Shown here one piece after another: positions 16,239 through 26,746 of a stretch of 64,000 nucleotides of DNA. Source of the DNA: an archaeon (GTDB taxonomy: Archaea > Thermoproteota > Nitrososphaeria > Nitrososphaerales > Gagatemarchaeaceae); contig JAKAUC010000009.1 of the NCBI GenBank assembly GCA_021827865.1, positions 310,001 through 374,000 of the forward strand, given 5' to 3'. Both the position numbers and the translations under genes were made by a program. The number at the start of each line of letters is the position of its first letter. Positions within the stretch are counted from its first letter, which is position 1. Under the pieces are notes generated by a model that was not told the DNA's origin, made no database searches, and saw only the letters and a program-made list of their open reading frames with translations.

Positions 16239-17972
16239 CTAGTCCCCGTACTCCTTCAGGGCCCTGCGCAGGACGGCCGCGCACTTCCCTATGGCCGAAG
16301 AGCCGAACCCCCACTCGACCCCGGCGGCGCCGAAGAGCTCGGGGAGGGGCCTCGAAGCTCCCAGCGATAGGGCCCCCTTGTAAGCGTCGATGGCGTCTTC
16401 CCTGTCGTCCGCGTAGCGCGCCCAGACCCCCAGTGCGCCGGTGAGGGCTATGCCGTACTCGATGTAGTAGAAGGGGGCCTCGTACAGGTGGAGCTGCCTC
16501 TGCCAGCGGTACGCCCGGCTGGGTTCGACCCCCTCGTAGCTCTCGAGCCCGCAGAACCTGTCCAGTGTGGCGAGCCAAGCGCGGGCGCGTTCCTCCGCCG
16601 AGTGGTCGGGGTGGTTGTACACCCAGTGCTGGAATGCGTCTATGGTCGCGATCCAGGCGAGCAGTTTGACGTTGGCCGCTGCCTCCTCCCAGTTGGAGCG
16701 CCTGGCACAATCCGCGTCGTAGAAGACGCCGTCGTAGTGAACCCCGGAGATGATCTCCATGGACATCGAAGCCACCTCGGCGAACTCGAGCGGGAGGCTG
16801 GCGCCGGCGTTGAAGAACGGGAGCCTGCTCTTCCGCATGAGGAAGGTGTGGAAGCTGTGCCCGGCCTCGTGCAGCAGGGTCCTCACGTCGCCGTCCCGCT
16901 TCGCCGCGTTCATGAATATGAACGGCAGCCTCAGCTCGGCGAGCTCGTCCTGGTATCCCCCCGGGGCCTTCCCCTTCCTGCTGTCAAGGTCCAGGAGCTC
17001 GAGCCCCGTCATCTTCTCGAAGTAGCCGGAGAGCTCTCCGTCGACGCCGGCCACCACCCTCCTGGCGCCGCGGACCAGGCCGTCGACGTCGGTGAAAGGG
17101 GAGAGCGGAGGCCTCCCCCCGGGGTCGACGCTGAGGTCCCAGGGCCTCAGGACGTCCAGCTTCATCTTCTCCCTCCTCGACCTGTCTATCTCCCTGCTGA
17201 GGGGGACTATCTGCTCCTCCACCGCCTCGTGGAACCTGACGCAGTCGCCGGGGGAGTAGTCGAACCTGTTCTTCCTCACGAAGGCGTAGTCTTCGTAGTT
17301 GCCGTAGCCCGCGTTCTTCGCCTCGCCGTCCCTCAGCTTCACCATCTGGCCGTAGAGGTCGTCGAGGGCGGCCCTGTCCCTGAGAGCCCTCCCGCTGGCG
17401 AGTCGCCAGGCCTCCTCCCTGACGCCGCGGTCCGTCTCCTCGAGGAACTTCGCCATCTGCTGCAGGGTCCTCTCCTCGCCGCGGTACTGGACCGTCATGG
17501 CGCCCATGGTCCTCTGGTACCTCTGGGCGAGGGTTGAGTCCTGCCTCTCCAGCTCGACGTTCTCGACCTTGAAGGTCCTGACAGCCGCGTCCCTCCGCCG
17601 GTCCTCCAGGGCGAAGGTGGAGGGCGGGAGCTCCCCCCTGAACCGCGACGACGCGTACTTCTTCAGGAGCTCGAAGGACGCGACCTTGATCTTCGGCTCG
17701 AGCCCCTCCACGTAGTCCTCGTAGGCCTTCGTGAACTCGGGGTTGTCGGTCTGCCTCGTGCTGTTGATGTAGCGGATCGTCCTCTGCTCGTAGAGGTAGG
17801 CGTCGAACTCGGACCCGTCGAGGATCCACTTCTCGAGCTCAGCGGGGCCGGGGATCTCCCTCGAAGAGAGCTCGTCGTACACCTTCGAGATGTCCCCCCA
17901 GTCGAACCGGATGCCGTCCGGGACGTACTCGCGCCTGAACTCCTTCGGCAGCTTCCCGTAGTCGAACACCAC
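16239..17972 (-). CDS. pepF: M3 family oligoendopeptidase F
   Basis: A 577-residue metallopeptidase with the zinc-binding HEAGH at residues 368-372 and the third-ligand glutamate region downstream. It degrades short peptides in the cytoplasm. Start: GTG 17972 gives MVFDYGKLPKEF, which looks like the family N-terminus. An ATG at 18062 would add 30 low-complexity residues. The frame stays open upstream to 18407, but that part is antisense to nothing and overlaps the giant surface gene, so it is excluded. Confidence 0.92.
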   Translation of the reverse strand: MVFDYGKLPKEFRREYVPDGIRFDWGDISKVYDELSSREIPGPAELEKWILDGSEFDAYLYEQRTIRYINSTRQTDNPEFTKAYEDYVEGLEPKIKVASFELLKKYASSRFRGELPPSTFALEDRRRDAAVRTFKVENVELERQDSTLAQRYQRTMGAMTVQYRGEERTLQQMAKFLEETDRGVREEAWRLASGRALRDRAALDDLYGQMVKLRDGEAKNAGYGNYEDYAFVRKNRFDYSPGDCVRFHEAVEEQIVPLSREIDRSRREKMKLDVLRPWDLSVDPGGRPPLSPFTDVDGLVRGARRVVAGVDGELSGYFEKMTGLELLDLDSRKGKAPGGYQDELAELRLPFIFMNAAKRDGDVRTLLHEAGHSFHTFLMRKSRLPFFNAGASLPLEFAEVASMSMEIISGVHYDGVFYDADCARRSNWEEAAANVKLLAWIATIDAFQHWVYNHPDHSAEERARAWLATLDRFCGLESYEGVEPSRAYRWQRQLHLYEAPFYYIEYGIALTGALGVWARYADDREDAIDAYKGALSLGASRPLPELFGAAGVEWGFGSSAIGKCAAVLRRALKEYGD

Positions 17973-18115
17973 GTCTTCCCCGGGCTTCGCCCCTGAGATA
18001 ACTATGCCTCGCGGAAGGGGGTCCGCTCGGGGCGAGGCGCCCAGGGCGCTTGGAGGGTTCATCTCCCGAGGGCTGTGGAGCAGCTTACCTGCAGGGCCGC
18101 CTGCATCTCCCAGCC

Positions 18116-21100
18116 CTAGGGCGCCCTCCGCCTCTTCGCCAGGGCGAGGACGACGAGGGTCCCCAGCACCAGCGCGACCACGACTGCCCCGAGGTAGACG
18201 GCTGTTGCCCCGGGGGCGCCTTCTGGGGGATGAGAGGCCGAAGAGGTGGAGCCAGCGGAGGTGGTCGACTGGGCCGTAGTGGACGACTGCGAGGTGAACG
18301 ACTGCGAAGTGGATGGGGTCTGGGTGGTTGTGCTGGTGACGATGGTCAGCGGGGACCCGACGGCGAAGGGGGTGCCGGAAAGGGCGGATACAGGGACTTG
18401 CCCGCATATCCCGTCAGGCGTGACGACTACGCCCGAAGCCTCGACCCAAGAAGCTCCGTCCCAGTACTCCATCTCGGCGTCGGTGGCGAGCCCCTTCGAT
18501 GTTATGCAGACCTTCGCGGTCCCGGAGGCGAGGCCCGTGACCTTCACGTCGTAGTAGTTCACCCCTGTCAGGTCAGGCAGGGCCGCCCCCGAGGGGGGCG
18601 AGGAGCCACCGCCCCTGGTGGTGACGTTGACCAGGGTCCCTGTCGGAGCGGTGGAGCCGGTTATCTCGACGAAGATCCCGGTGGAGGTCTCGTTGACCGA
18701 GGCGGAGCCGGAGAGGACGACGACCTGGCAGTCCTCCCCCGCGGCTGCGGCGCAGGCGGGAGCCAGCGGGGCGAAGGCGGCGGTGATGGTGCCGTAGGTC
18801 GTGACGTTCACCGAGACCGAAGGAGCATCGGGCGCTGACACCGACAGGCCCGCCGAGGCGCTCCAGGAGACGAAGGCGTAGCCCGCGGATGGGACGGCGG
18901 AGAGCGAAAGCATGGAGCCGGCGTCGAACCACCCTCCGGAGGGAGAGACCGACCCCGAGCCGGCGGGGCTGACGCCGACGGACACGAGATACTGGGGGGC
19001 GAAGAGCACGGAGACGGCGGCCTGGGAGGGCACGGCCACGCTCCCGGAAGCCACCGCAGCCTCGTACCTGACCCCCGGGACGCTCCCTGGGACGGCAGGG
19101 ACGCTCCAGCCCCCCGTCCCCGAGGGGACGCCGGAGAACGATATCGATGACGACGTCGACGTCAGGGTCACCCCCTCGAAGGTCGCCTGCCATGCCGTCC
19201 CCGCCGGGAGACCCGTCTCGGTGACAGCGACCCTGTAGGCCGATGTGGACACCGACACCAGGGCGAAGGCGGCTGTCTCGTTGACCGGGCCGGACATGGT
19301 CACCGGGGCCGGGTCGGCGGAGCCCGTGTAGGACCAGGCTCCTGTGCCTGTCCAGCCAGAGAAGGACGACCCCGTCGAGGCCGTGGCCGTGAGTGAAAGC
19401 AGGGAACCGGCGTCGAACCACCCTCCGGAGGGAGAGACCGACCCCGAGCCTGAGACCGCCTCCGCGAGGCGGTACTGGGTGACGAAGGCCCCGGTGACCG
19501 TGCCACCGGCCGAAGGAGCGGACACTATCCCCGACATGGCGGTGGCCCCCGACCCTGAAGTCGAGCTCCAGGCGTACTGCTTGCCTGGGGACGTCGTCGG
19601 GACGGCGACGCTCCAGGAGTAGGTGTGGGCTGAGCCGGGGAGCCAGCTGAAGGTCGCCGGGAGCTCGGAGGCGGAGTAGGAGACCCCGTCGACAGTGAGC
19701 GCGACCCCGGTCGAGTCCGAGGAGACCCCGGTGGCGGCGAAGGTCACAGAGACCGGCTGGGCGCCGAGGAGTATGGGGGTGCCGGTGAGGTCTGCCACGG
19801 GGACCGTCCCACAGAGGAGGTCGGGGGCTGTGAACGTGATTGGAGTCGCGTCGACCCAGGAGGAGGTGCCGGCGTCGTAGTACTGCATGCTGGAGTACTG
19901 GGTCGCGGAGGGGTTCTCGATGCAGACCTGGGCGGTCCCGTCTGTGATCCCTGTTACGTGCACGTCGTAGTACCCCACCGAGGTGAGTATCGAGCCTGCC
20001 GTCCCCGAGGGCTGCGAGCCCAGGACGGTGGTGGTGATCGTCGTGCTTGTCCCGTCGGTGGCCGTGGAGCCGCTGATGTCGACAGAGACACCGGTGACCC
20101 CGGAGTCGTTGGCGGAGGCGGAACCCCCTGTGGTCTGGGCCACGGTGGACAGGGTGGCGGTGACCACGAACTGGGCAGAGGCGACGATGGCAGGGGTGGC
20201 GGCCGTCGACTCCAGGACGAAGTAGAACGGGCCGGCCGGGGAGGCGCTGGCGGGGACCGTGGCCGTGGATGACACTGAGCCGCTGCCGTCCGATGACACG
20301 TCGACGACCGCTATCCCCTGCTGGGCGCAGGTCTTGGTCAAGGTGGGGCTGAAGCAGTAGGCGTACTGGACCGACGGCTGGAGCCCGCCGGCGGCCAGTG
20401 AGAAGGTGGAGCCCACCTGACCCGAAGACGCGCCCAGGGACATGGTCGGCGTCACCGTGTAGGGCTGAGACGTGAGGAAGACCGGGACCGTGGGGTAGCT
20501 CGGGGGCGGGTAGACCAGCATCGAGACCGCCACGTAGTAGACCCCGCCTGAGTCAGACGACGGCACTGCGAGGGTTGTGGACCCGGGGATGGCACCCCCC
20601 GAGGTCGAGGAGAAGGTGCCGTAGGGGGACGCGCAGGCCCTGAGGTTGGAGCTGGAGATGCAGTACTCGTAGGCCTGGTCCGGCGAGTAGCCGGTCCCGG
20701 TGAGGGTGATCGAGGACCCGGGCGGGCCCTGGGACGCGGATATCGATAGGCCGGGGGAGGCGACGTCGTAGGATGCGTAGCCGACGAGCTGCGGGCCCAG
20801 GCTCAGGACAAGATAGTAGGTCCCGGGGGCGTTGTCCGATGGGAGCCGGGCGGTCACCCCGCCGGGGAGCTTGCCGGAGCCGCCGCTGACGTAGGCCCCG
20901 GAGTAGCCTGGCCCGTCAGGGTAGGAGAACACCACCGCCATGGCTAGGCCCGCCCTCGCCGTCAGCATCGGAGGGGCAGCGGCCCACATGCCGACGTTGG
21001 GGTTGAAGGTCTCGACTGCGGCGGTGTACCCGCTGAGGGTCTTCCCCCCGGCCGCGTAGATCAAGCCGTCGGCTTCGGCGGACGCCAGGCCGGCGGTGGG

Positions 21101-24100
21101 TGCCATGAGCGACGGGCCGGCGGCCCAGAGGTTCGTGGCCGGGTCGTAGACCTGCATGAGAGAGCTCGGGGAGCCCCCGGCCAAGGCGCCGCCGAAGGAG
21201 TACAGGAGCCCGCCGTCTGGCGAGGCTGCGAGCCAGGACGTAGTGGAGGTGGGCTGCGCGATGGGGGGGCAGATGGACTGGCCGCTCCAGCAGTTGGCGG
21301 CCACGGTGTAGGCCGTTGCCCGCGCCCCGCCGACCCCCCCGACCGAGTAGACCTTCCCCCCGAGGTAGGCGCCCGCCGCCGCCGTCACCGCCTGTGGGAT
21401 GCTGGCCGCGGAGGGGCTGCACGTCGCCTGGGCGGTCCAGCAGTTCTGGGCCGGGTAGAAGATGTCCAGGGTCGACACGGGGCCGGAGCCGCCGTCCCCG
21501 CCGAAGGCGAACCCGGTCGTCCCGTTGGAAGCTGAAGCCAGCCCTGCGACCGCGCTGGGCAGGACCGAGGTGGTGGTCCATAGGTTGGAGGCAGGATTGT
21601 AGACCTGGGTGTAGTCCACGGGGTTCCCCGCGCTGTCGGTCCCGCCGACCACGTAGACCATCCCGCCTATGCTGAAGGCGGTGGCGTTGGTGACAGCCAC
21701 AGGGAGGCCAGCCACCGCGGCCCAGGCGCCCGTTGCCGGGTCGAAGGCCTCGACGGTGCTCAGGGCCGGGGAGTTTGCGTTCTGCCCCCCTATCGCGTAG
21801 ATAGTCGGCTGGCACCCCTGGGTCGGGGGACCGGACGCGCCGTAGGCCATGCACGTGTCGTACTCGACGCCGGGGGCGAGGCCGCTGGCCGCCAAGGAGA
21901 GCGGGGTCCCGGCCGACCCCGACGTCGGGGTGACGGTGACCGCCGCGGTGGTGACCGTGAAGAGGGCGGACGCCACGACGAGGCCTGTGGCTGCTCCGCT
22001 GACCACGAACAGCCCGGTGGCGCTCCCCGCAGGGACGGCGAAGGCGACAATCTCGAGCACGCCGGGGTTGGCGATAATCACCTGGGTGCTGTGGGCCGAG
22101 GAGCAGGCGTTGGGGGACGAGGTCACCCCTGACTCGAAGCAGTAGTAGTAGTTCTCCCCGGAGGAGTAGTTGGCCCCTGAGAGGGAGACGGGGGTCCCGC
22201 TCGGCCCGAAGGTCGGGGCGGGGACCAGGGTCGGGACCCCGAAGCCGCCGGTTACCTTGCCGGACGCGTCGGCGTAGACGTAGGTGGAGCCGGCCCACTG
22301 GTTGCCGATGACCAGCGAAGTCGTGTTCGCGGTCCACTGCAGGAAGTCGGCGGGCGCCGTCGGCGTGGCCGCGATGTCCACCTGGGCCGTGGCGTTCTCC
22401 CACAGGTCCCCGTTGAGGGTGACGGTCCCGCTCCCGGTGGAGGCGAAGTCGATGAGGTACTGGTGGTAGTATGTCACGTCGATGGTGGCTGGGGACGAGA
22501 TGGTCCCCGAGGCGGAGAGCGCGTACCACCTTTCGCTGGAGGTGGAGCCGGTGAGGGGTTCGGTGGCAGCGTAGGTGACGCCGGCGTTGAACCAGGCGAC
22601 CTTGGTGGACGGCGAGGGAGGGAGGGTCACTGACGAGGTCCCGGTCAGGTTCCCCGCCGTGAAGTTGGGGGCGGCTGGGGAGCCCCCGCCGGTGACGGAG
22701 TAGCTCAGGATGAGCTGGAACTGCTTGTAGTAGTAGATCGGGTTGTCCACGGCGTTGGCGGCGTCGACCGCCCAGGTCAGCTGGCCGTTGGAGACGGTCG
22801 CCGAGGATTTGGCCAACCACCGGATCCCGGTCCCGCCCGAGATTTGGAGAGGGGCGGCGGCCGTCGTCCCCCTGAGGGCCCATATGGTCTGCGGGGCGGA
22901 GCTGAGGTCGACGGTGGCGGCCGAGGGGTTCCCGTTGACGCTCCCCCCGCCGGGGATGGTCGAATAGCTCAGCACGACGGCAGTGGCGGGGGCGCCCCCC
23001 ACCGCGGAGTACTGGACTGTCTGCGCGAGGAGGTCGTAGTAGTACAGGGTGGGGTTGAGCTGAGTCCCCTGGACGGTCAACCCCACGGCGGCGCAGGCGG
23101 GGTCGATGCACCACTCCTCCGATGTGGTGGAGCCGCTGGAGCCCCCGGAGACAGAGAGCCCGCCGGCCCCGCTCCCCGCGTCCATCCACTCGCTCAGGTT
23201 CTGGGTGCACTGCTGCGCCTGGTGGGACCCGCCCAGGGAGGTGTAGGTGATCGTGAAGCAGTTGGGGGAGGAGATGAGAGCGCTCGATCCGGCCGGGAGG
23301 AGGCTGAGGGTGGTGTGCCACTGCTCGTAGTATCCCACCACGACTGCGGCCGAGGCGGTCGCGGTCCCGGAGGGGGTCCCGGTGTAGAACCTCTCGGAGC
23401 TCCCTGAGCCTGCCAGCGGGTTGGTGGCCGACCAGACGCTCCCGGAGTCGACCCAGAGGGCGGCCGCAGTGGTTGTCAGGGCGACGGTCGCCGGGGATCC
23501 GTCGGAGGTGTAGCCGAAGGTCGGAGCCGAGAAGCCGGCGGGGAGGGCGGACGCGGAGCCGTCGACGCTGGCGGAGTAGCTCACGGAGAGGGAGTACTCC
23601 TTGGTGAACGCGATGGTGACCGCGGACCCTGCAGGGACCGTGGTTGAGCCGCTGCCTGGGCCTGGGGCGTAGCGGCACCCGGTCCCGCAGCTCACGGCAA
23701 GGACGGTCCAGGAGTAGGTCCCCACGGAGAGGTCCCCGGTGGCCAGCGAAGACGAAGTCGAGGACAGGGGCGCACCGTTGAAGGTGAGGCTCCAGCTGGT
23801 GCTCGCCGGGAGGCCGGTCTCCGTGAAGGTCACTGCCCCCGAGGTCACGGTGAACTGGGCGAAGGCGAGGGCGGGGCCCGACTTCGACAGCATCACGACG
23901 TAGTAGGTGCCGACGGCGGTGCCGGCCGGGACGGTGATGGTGCAGGGGGTAGCCGTCCCCCCCGACGGGGTGACCGCGCAGGACGCCACCGCTCCGTTCC
24001 CGTCGGTGGTGACCGTCCCCGAGGGATAGGAGCCGGAGCAGGAAGACGGAGCTGTGCTGACGCAGATGTCGAACTGCGAGCTGGCTGTGAATCCGCTCCC

Positions 24101-26746
24101 TGTCACCAGGGTGGAGGTCCCCGCCGGGCCGGAGGCAGGGTTGAGCGCGATCGAGGGGAGGCCGAAGACAGCGGTTATGGTCCCGGAAGCGCCGATGGTG
24201 GCGGTGGTGGAGGCGGACGATTGGCCGGCGAAGGTGATCGAGCCTGTCGAAGCGCTCCAGCCTGTGAAGGCGTAGCCGGAGTTGGCGGTCGCCGATATCG
24301 CGAGGGACGATGCGTTCTCCCACACCGCGGTCCCGGACGGCGTCGTCGCCCCCCCTGCGCCGGGGCTGACGGCGAAGGTGACCTGGTACTGGTGGTAGTA
24401 TTCGACGGGGGCGTCGACCGGGCTCGCTCCGCCCGCGACCCAGACCGCGGAGCCGCCGGAGACGGTGGCGGTCGAGGAGACGACGGCCCACTCCTCCCCT
24501 GTCCCTCCGGCGAGGGCGTCAGGGATGGACACAGCGGTGCCTCTCAGAGCGTAGATCACGGAGGGCGCGGCGGAAGGGTTGTAGAGCGACAGGGGGACCG
24601 TCGCGGACAAGGGGGAGTCGCCCGAGGGCGGGGACGTCCCGTAGGTGAAGACCGAGGGGGCGGTGGAATATGTCATGGACGGAGCGGAGGGGGAACCACC
24701 GTCGACGACCTGGTAGACCGAAGACTCTGCGATGAGGTCGTAGTAGTAGAAGCTGGCAGACACCGGGCTCGCCCCGACGCTGATGACGGCTCCGTCCCCG
24801 CAGAGGTTGCCCAGGGCGGCGGGGCCCGTGAGGCACCACATCTCGCCGGGGGTGGACGCCGATGTGGCCGCGGATATCGTGACGGTGGTCGACTGGTCGA
24901 CCGTGAGGAGCAGCGGGGAGCCGACGTAGTCGGCCGTTGCCGTGGCCCCGCCCGATGTGTATGTGATAGTGAAGAAGTTGGTGGGGCTGAGGGCGGTGCT
25001 CCCTGCAGAGTCTGGGGTCAGCGCGATGGAGACCTGGGTCTGTGAAGGGGCCGAAGAGGCGAAGGATGCGGTTATGGTCCCTGTCCCGTCGATGGTGGCG
25101 GTGGTGGAGGCGGACGATTGGCCGGCGAAGGTGATCGAGCCTGTCGAAGCGCTCCAGCCTGTGAAGGCGTAGCCGGAGTTGGCGGTCGCCGATATCGCGA
25201 TCCCAGGGGTGCCGGCGTCCTCCCAGACGCTGGTCCCCGAGGGTGCCGTGGACCCGCCGGCGGACGGGCTCGAGGCGAACGTGATCTGGTACTGGTGCTG
25301 GAAGTTCATGGGGTTGTCGATCTGGTCGGCCGACGTGACCGTCCACTGGCCGACGGGGACCTGGCCGACTACGGCGAGGGCTGCCGCCGCCGACGACAGG
25401 ACCCACTGCTCCCCGGTCCCTGCGCCGCCGAGGTACTCGTTCACGGTCGCAGTCGTCCCCTTCAGTATGTGGAAATCGAAGGCTGGGGTGTTGGGGAGGA
25501 CCTGGCCCCCGATGCCAGGGGAGCCTATCGTGAGAGGCGCGTCGGAGGAGCCCGCGGTGCTCGGGGCGGTGGTGTACGACACTGATGGGGACTGTGGGGG
25601 CGACGGAGGGGTGTAGGAGCCGCCTCCCAGAAGGGAGTAGGCGACCGGCTCCGTGAGGAGCTCATAGTAGTAGTACGTCTGGGTGGCGCCGGACGCCCCT
25701 GCGCTGAATGTGGTGACCTGGCAGGCGCTGGCAGAGAAGGAGAGGCACCACTGGTCCCCGGAGGTCGACGCGGAGGTGGTCCCGGATATCTGGACGTTGG
25801 TGTTCGCGTCCGCCTGGAAGCTCAGGGGGCTCCCGACGTAGTCCGCTGTGGTGGAGAGCCCCGAGTAGGTGTAGGTGACCGTGAAGAAGTTCGAGGCGCC
25901 GACCGGGGCTGACTGCGCGTCGGCCGTGAGAGTCAGAGAAACTGTGACCTTGGTCGTCGACATCGTGAACGTGGAAGAAACGGCGTCGCCGACGTCGTCG
26001 AAGGCTGTGACGACGGGGAGGGTCTGGGCGGTGCTCGGGACCGCGAAGGAGCATCCGTTGGAAGCAGGAAGTACTCCAAGGCTCCCGCTGGTGCTGCTCG
26101 TGATGCAGCTGCCGCTGGTGCTGACCGAGCTCCCGGCGAAGTCGACCGAAATCGGGGCGCCCGCTGCGAACCCGGAGCCGCTGACTGTCACGGTGGCGCC
26201 GGCCAGCCCGGAGGAGGGGCTCAGGGTCAGGGTCACGGTCCCCGACACCGTCAGGACGAAGTTCCCGGCGCTCGCCAGGTTGTTGCTGTCGCCGCCGTAG
26301 GTGGCGGTGATCGTCGGGGTCCCGGCGACGGAGTCAGAATACGACACGGAACAGGACCCGCTGGACAGGGTGCACGCCAGGGACGAGCCGAAGCTGACCC
26401 CGAACGAGAAGGTCCCCGTGGAGCTCGAGGAGGTGAATGTCACCGTCCCTGTGGGGGAGCTGCCGGAGACGACGGCCTGACAGTTCGTGGCCGAGCCGGT
26501 CGAGCCCGACGGGACAGGGGTGGTCCCCGGAGAGCAGGAGACCGAGGTGCTGGTGGCGCCCTGGGCGAGGGGGGATAGCTTCGACTGGACTGAACCTGTC
26601 CCGGGGGCGGGGGCGGAGCTGGCCTGGGCCACGCGAGCGGAGCCGGGGACCGAGGAGACGAGCGGGGAGATCGTGCTGACGATGAAGAGCGCCGCGAGGA
26701 CGAACGCCTGGGCGCGGGCGGGACGCCGGATGTTCACCCTCGTCAT
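18116..26746 (-). CDS. Giant cell-surface repeat protein with Kelch propeller
   Basis: A 2,876-residue secreted, membrane-anchored protein. A basic N-terminus and hydrophobic segment form a signal peptide (about residues 1-43). A very Ser/Thr/Gly-rich body follows, with many beta-sandwich repeats: InlB-B-like units containing GYAFTGWSASTGS (about 516-549 and 816-849), VTETGLPAGT-type units, SPSGGWFDAGS units and IPT/TIG-like units (FxxTVTS endings). A Kelch-like beta-propeller lies at about 1644-1940 (repeated YxxGG, FDPATGAW and VYNPASNLW). The end is a Ser/Thr linker and a C-terminal span (about 2849-2870) followed by KRRRAP. This is the architecture of an archaeal S-layer-associated adhesin. 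It has no operon partners. Serines and threonines are probably heavily glycosylated, perhaps by the cluster at 36-43 kb. Confidence 0.88.
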   Translation of the reverse strand: MTRVNIRRPARAQAFVLAALFIVSTISPLVSSVPGSARVAQASSAPAPGTGSVQSKLSPLAQGATSTSVSCSPGTTPVPSGSTGSATNCQAVVSGSSPTGTVTFTSSSSTGTFSFGVSFGSSLACTLSSGSCSVSYSDSVAGTPTITATYGGDSNNLASAGNFVLTVSGTVTLTLSPSSGLAGATVTVSGSGFAAGAPISVDFAGSSVSTSGSCITSSTSGSLGVLPASNGCSFAVPSTAQTLPVVTAFDDVGDAVSSTFTMSTTKVTVSLTLTADAQSAPVGASNFFTVTYTYSGLSTTADYVGSPLSFQADANTNVQISGTTSASTSGDQWCLSFSASACQVTTFSAGASGATQTYYYYELLTEPVAYSLLGGGSYTPPSPPQSPSVSYTTAPSTAGSSDAPLTIGSPGIGGQVLPNTPAFDFHILKGTTATVNEYLGGAGTGEQWVLSSAAAALAVVGQVPVGQWTVTSADQIDNPMNFQHQYQITFASSPSAGGSTAPSGTSVWEDAGTPGIAISATANSGYAFTGWSASTGSITFAGQSSASTTATIDGTGTITASFASSAPSQTQVSIALTPDSAGSTALSPTNFFTITYTSGGATATADYVGSPLLLTVDQSTTVTISAATSASTPGEMWCLTGPAALGNLCGDGAVISVGASPVSASFYYYDLIAESSVYQVVDGGSPSAPSMTYSTAPSVFTYGTSPPSGDSPLSATVPLSLYNPSAAPSVIYALRGTAVSIPDALAGGTGEEWAVVSSTATVSGGSAVWVAGGASPVDAPVEYYHQYQVTFAVSPGAGGATTPSGTAVWENASSLAISATANSGYAFTGWSASTGSITFAGQSSASTTATIGASGTITAVFGLPSIALNPASGPAGTSTLVTGSGFTASSQFDICVSTAPSSCSGSYPSGTVTTDGNGAVASCAVTPSGGTATPCTITVPAGTAVGTYYVVMLSKSGPALAFAQFTVTSGAVTFTETGLPASTSWSLTFNGAPLSSTSSSLATGDLSVGTYSWTVLAVSCGTGCRYAPGPGSGSTTVPAGSAVTIAFTKEYSLSVSYSASVDGSASALPAGFSAPTFGYTSDGSPATVALTTTAAALWVDSGSVWSATNPLAGSGSSERFYTGTPSGTATASAAVVVGYYEQWHTTLSLLPAGSSALISSPNCFTITYTSLGGSHQAQQCTQNLSEWMDAGSGAGGLSVSGGSSGSTTSEEWCIDPACAAVGLTVQGTQLNPTLYYYDLLAQTVQYSAVGGAPATAVVLSYSTIPGGGSVNGNPSAATVDLSSAPQTIWALRGTTAAAPLQISGGTGIRWLAKSSATVSNGQLTWAVDAANAVDNPIYYYKQFQLILSYSVTGGGSPAAPNFTAGNLTGTSSVTLPPSPSTKVAWFNAGVTYAATEPLTGSTSSERWYALSASGTISSPATIDVTYYHQYLIDFASTGSGTVTLNGDLWENATAQVDIAATPTAPADFLQWTANTTSLVIGNQWAGSTYVYADASGKVTGGFGVPTLVPAPTFGPSGTPVSLSGANYSSGENYYYCFESGVTSSPNACSSAHSTQVIIANPGVLEIVAFAVPAGSATGLFVVSGAATGLVVASALFTVTTAAVTVTPTSGSAGTPLSLAASGLAPGVEYDTCMAYGASGPPTQGCQPTIYAIGGQNANSPALSTVEAFDPATGAWAAVAGLPVAVTNATAFSIGGMVYVVGGTDSAGNPVDYTQVYNPASNLWTTTSVLPSAVAGLASASNGTTGFAFGGDGGSGPVSTLDIFYPAQNCWTAQATCSPSAASIPQAVTAAAGAYLGGKVYSVGGVGGARATAYTVAANCWSGQSICPPIAQPTSTTSWLAASPDGGLLYSFGGALAGGSPSSLMQVYDPATNLWAAGPSLMAPTAGLASAEADGLIYAAGGKTLSGYTAAVETFNPNVGMWAAAPPMLTARAGLAMAVVFSYPDGPGYSGAYVSGGSGKLPGGVTARLPSDNAPGTYYLVLSLGPQLVGYASYDVASPGLSISASQGPPGSSITLTGTGYSPDQAYEYCISSSNLRACASPYGTFSSTSGGAIPGSTTLAVPSSDSGGVYYVAVSMLVYPPPSYPTVPVFLTSQPYTVTPTMSLGASSGQVGSTFSLAAGGLQPSVQYAYCFSPTLTKTCAQQGIAVVDVSSDGSGSVSSTATVPASASPAGPFYFVLESTAATPAIVASAQFVVTATLSTVAQTTGGSASANDSGVTGVSVDISGSTATDGTSTTITTTVLGSQPSGTAGSILTSVGYYDVHVTGITDGTAQVCIENPSATQYSSMQYYDAGTSSWVDATPITFTAPDLLCGTVPVADLTGTPILLGAQPVSVTFAATGVSSDSTGVALTVDGVSYSASELPATFSWLPGSAHTYSWSVAVPTTSPGKQYAWSSTSGSGATAMSGIVSAPSAGGTVTGAFVTQYRLAEAVSGSGSVSPSGGWFDAGSLLSLTATASTGSSFSGWTGTGAWSYTGSADPAPVTMSGPVNETAAFALVSVSTSAYRVAVTETGLPAGTAWQATFEGVTLTSTSSSISFSGVPSGTGGWSVPAVPGSVPGVRYEAAVASGSVAVPSQAAVSVLFAPQYLVSVGVSPAGSGSVSPSGGWFDAGSMLSLSAVPSAGYAFVSWSASAGLSVSAPDAPSVSVNVTTYGTITAAFAPLAPACAAAAGEDCQVVVLSGSASVNETSTGIFVEITGSTAPTGTLVNVTTRGGGSSPPSGAALPDLTGVNYYDVKVTGLASGTAKVCITSKGLATDAEMEYWDGASWVEASGVVVTPDGICGQVPVSALSGTPFAVGSPLTIVTSTTTQTPSTSQSFTSQSSTTAQSTTSAGSTSSASHPPEGAPGATAVYLGAVVVALVLGTLVVLALAKRRRAP
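18918..18961. repeat. 44-bp exact repeat, partner at 19407-19450
   Basis: Identical to 19407-19450, offset 489 bp (163 codons). It encodes the SPSGGWFDAGS unit of the giant surface protein. The offset is a whole number of codons, as expected for in-frame module duplication. Confidence 0.85.
24193..24303. repeat. 111-bp exact repeat, partner at 25090-25200
   Basis: Identical to 25090-25200, offset exactly 897 bp (299 codons). It encodes the GYAFTGWSASTGS unit of the surface protein. Flanking sequence is similar but not identical, so this looks like an old in-frame duplication of a 299-residue block with recent homogenisation of its centre. Confidence 0.88.

Noticed and set aside
20916-24491. 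Long alternative frame inside the giant surface gene (1,191 codons)
   Set aside because: It shares the strand but not the frame of the surface protein. The product is Arg-rich and repetitive because the real frame is repetitive.
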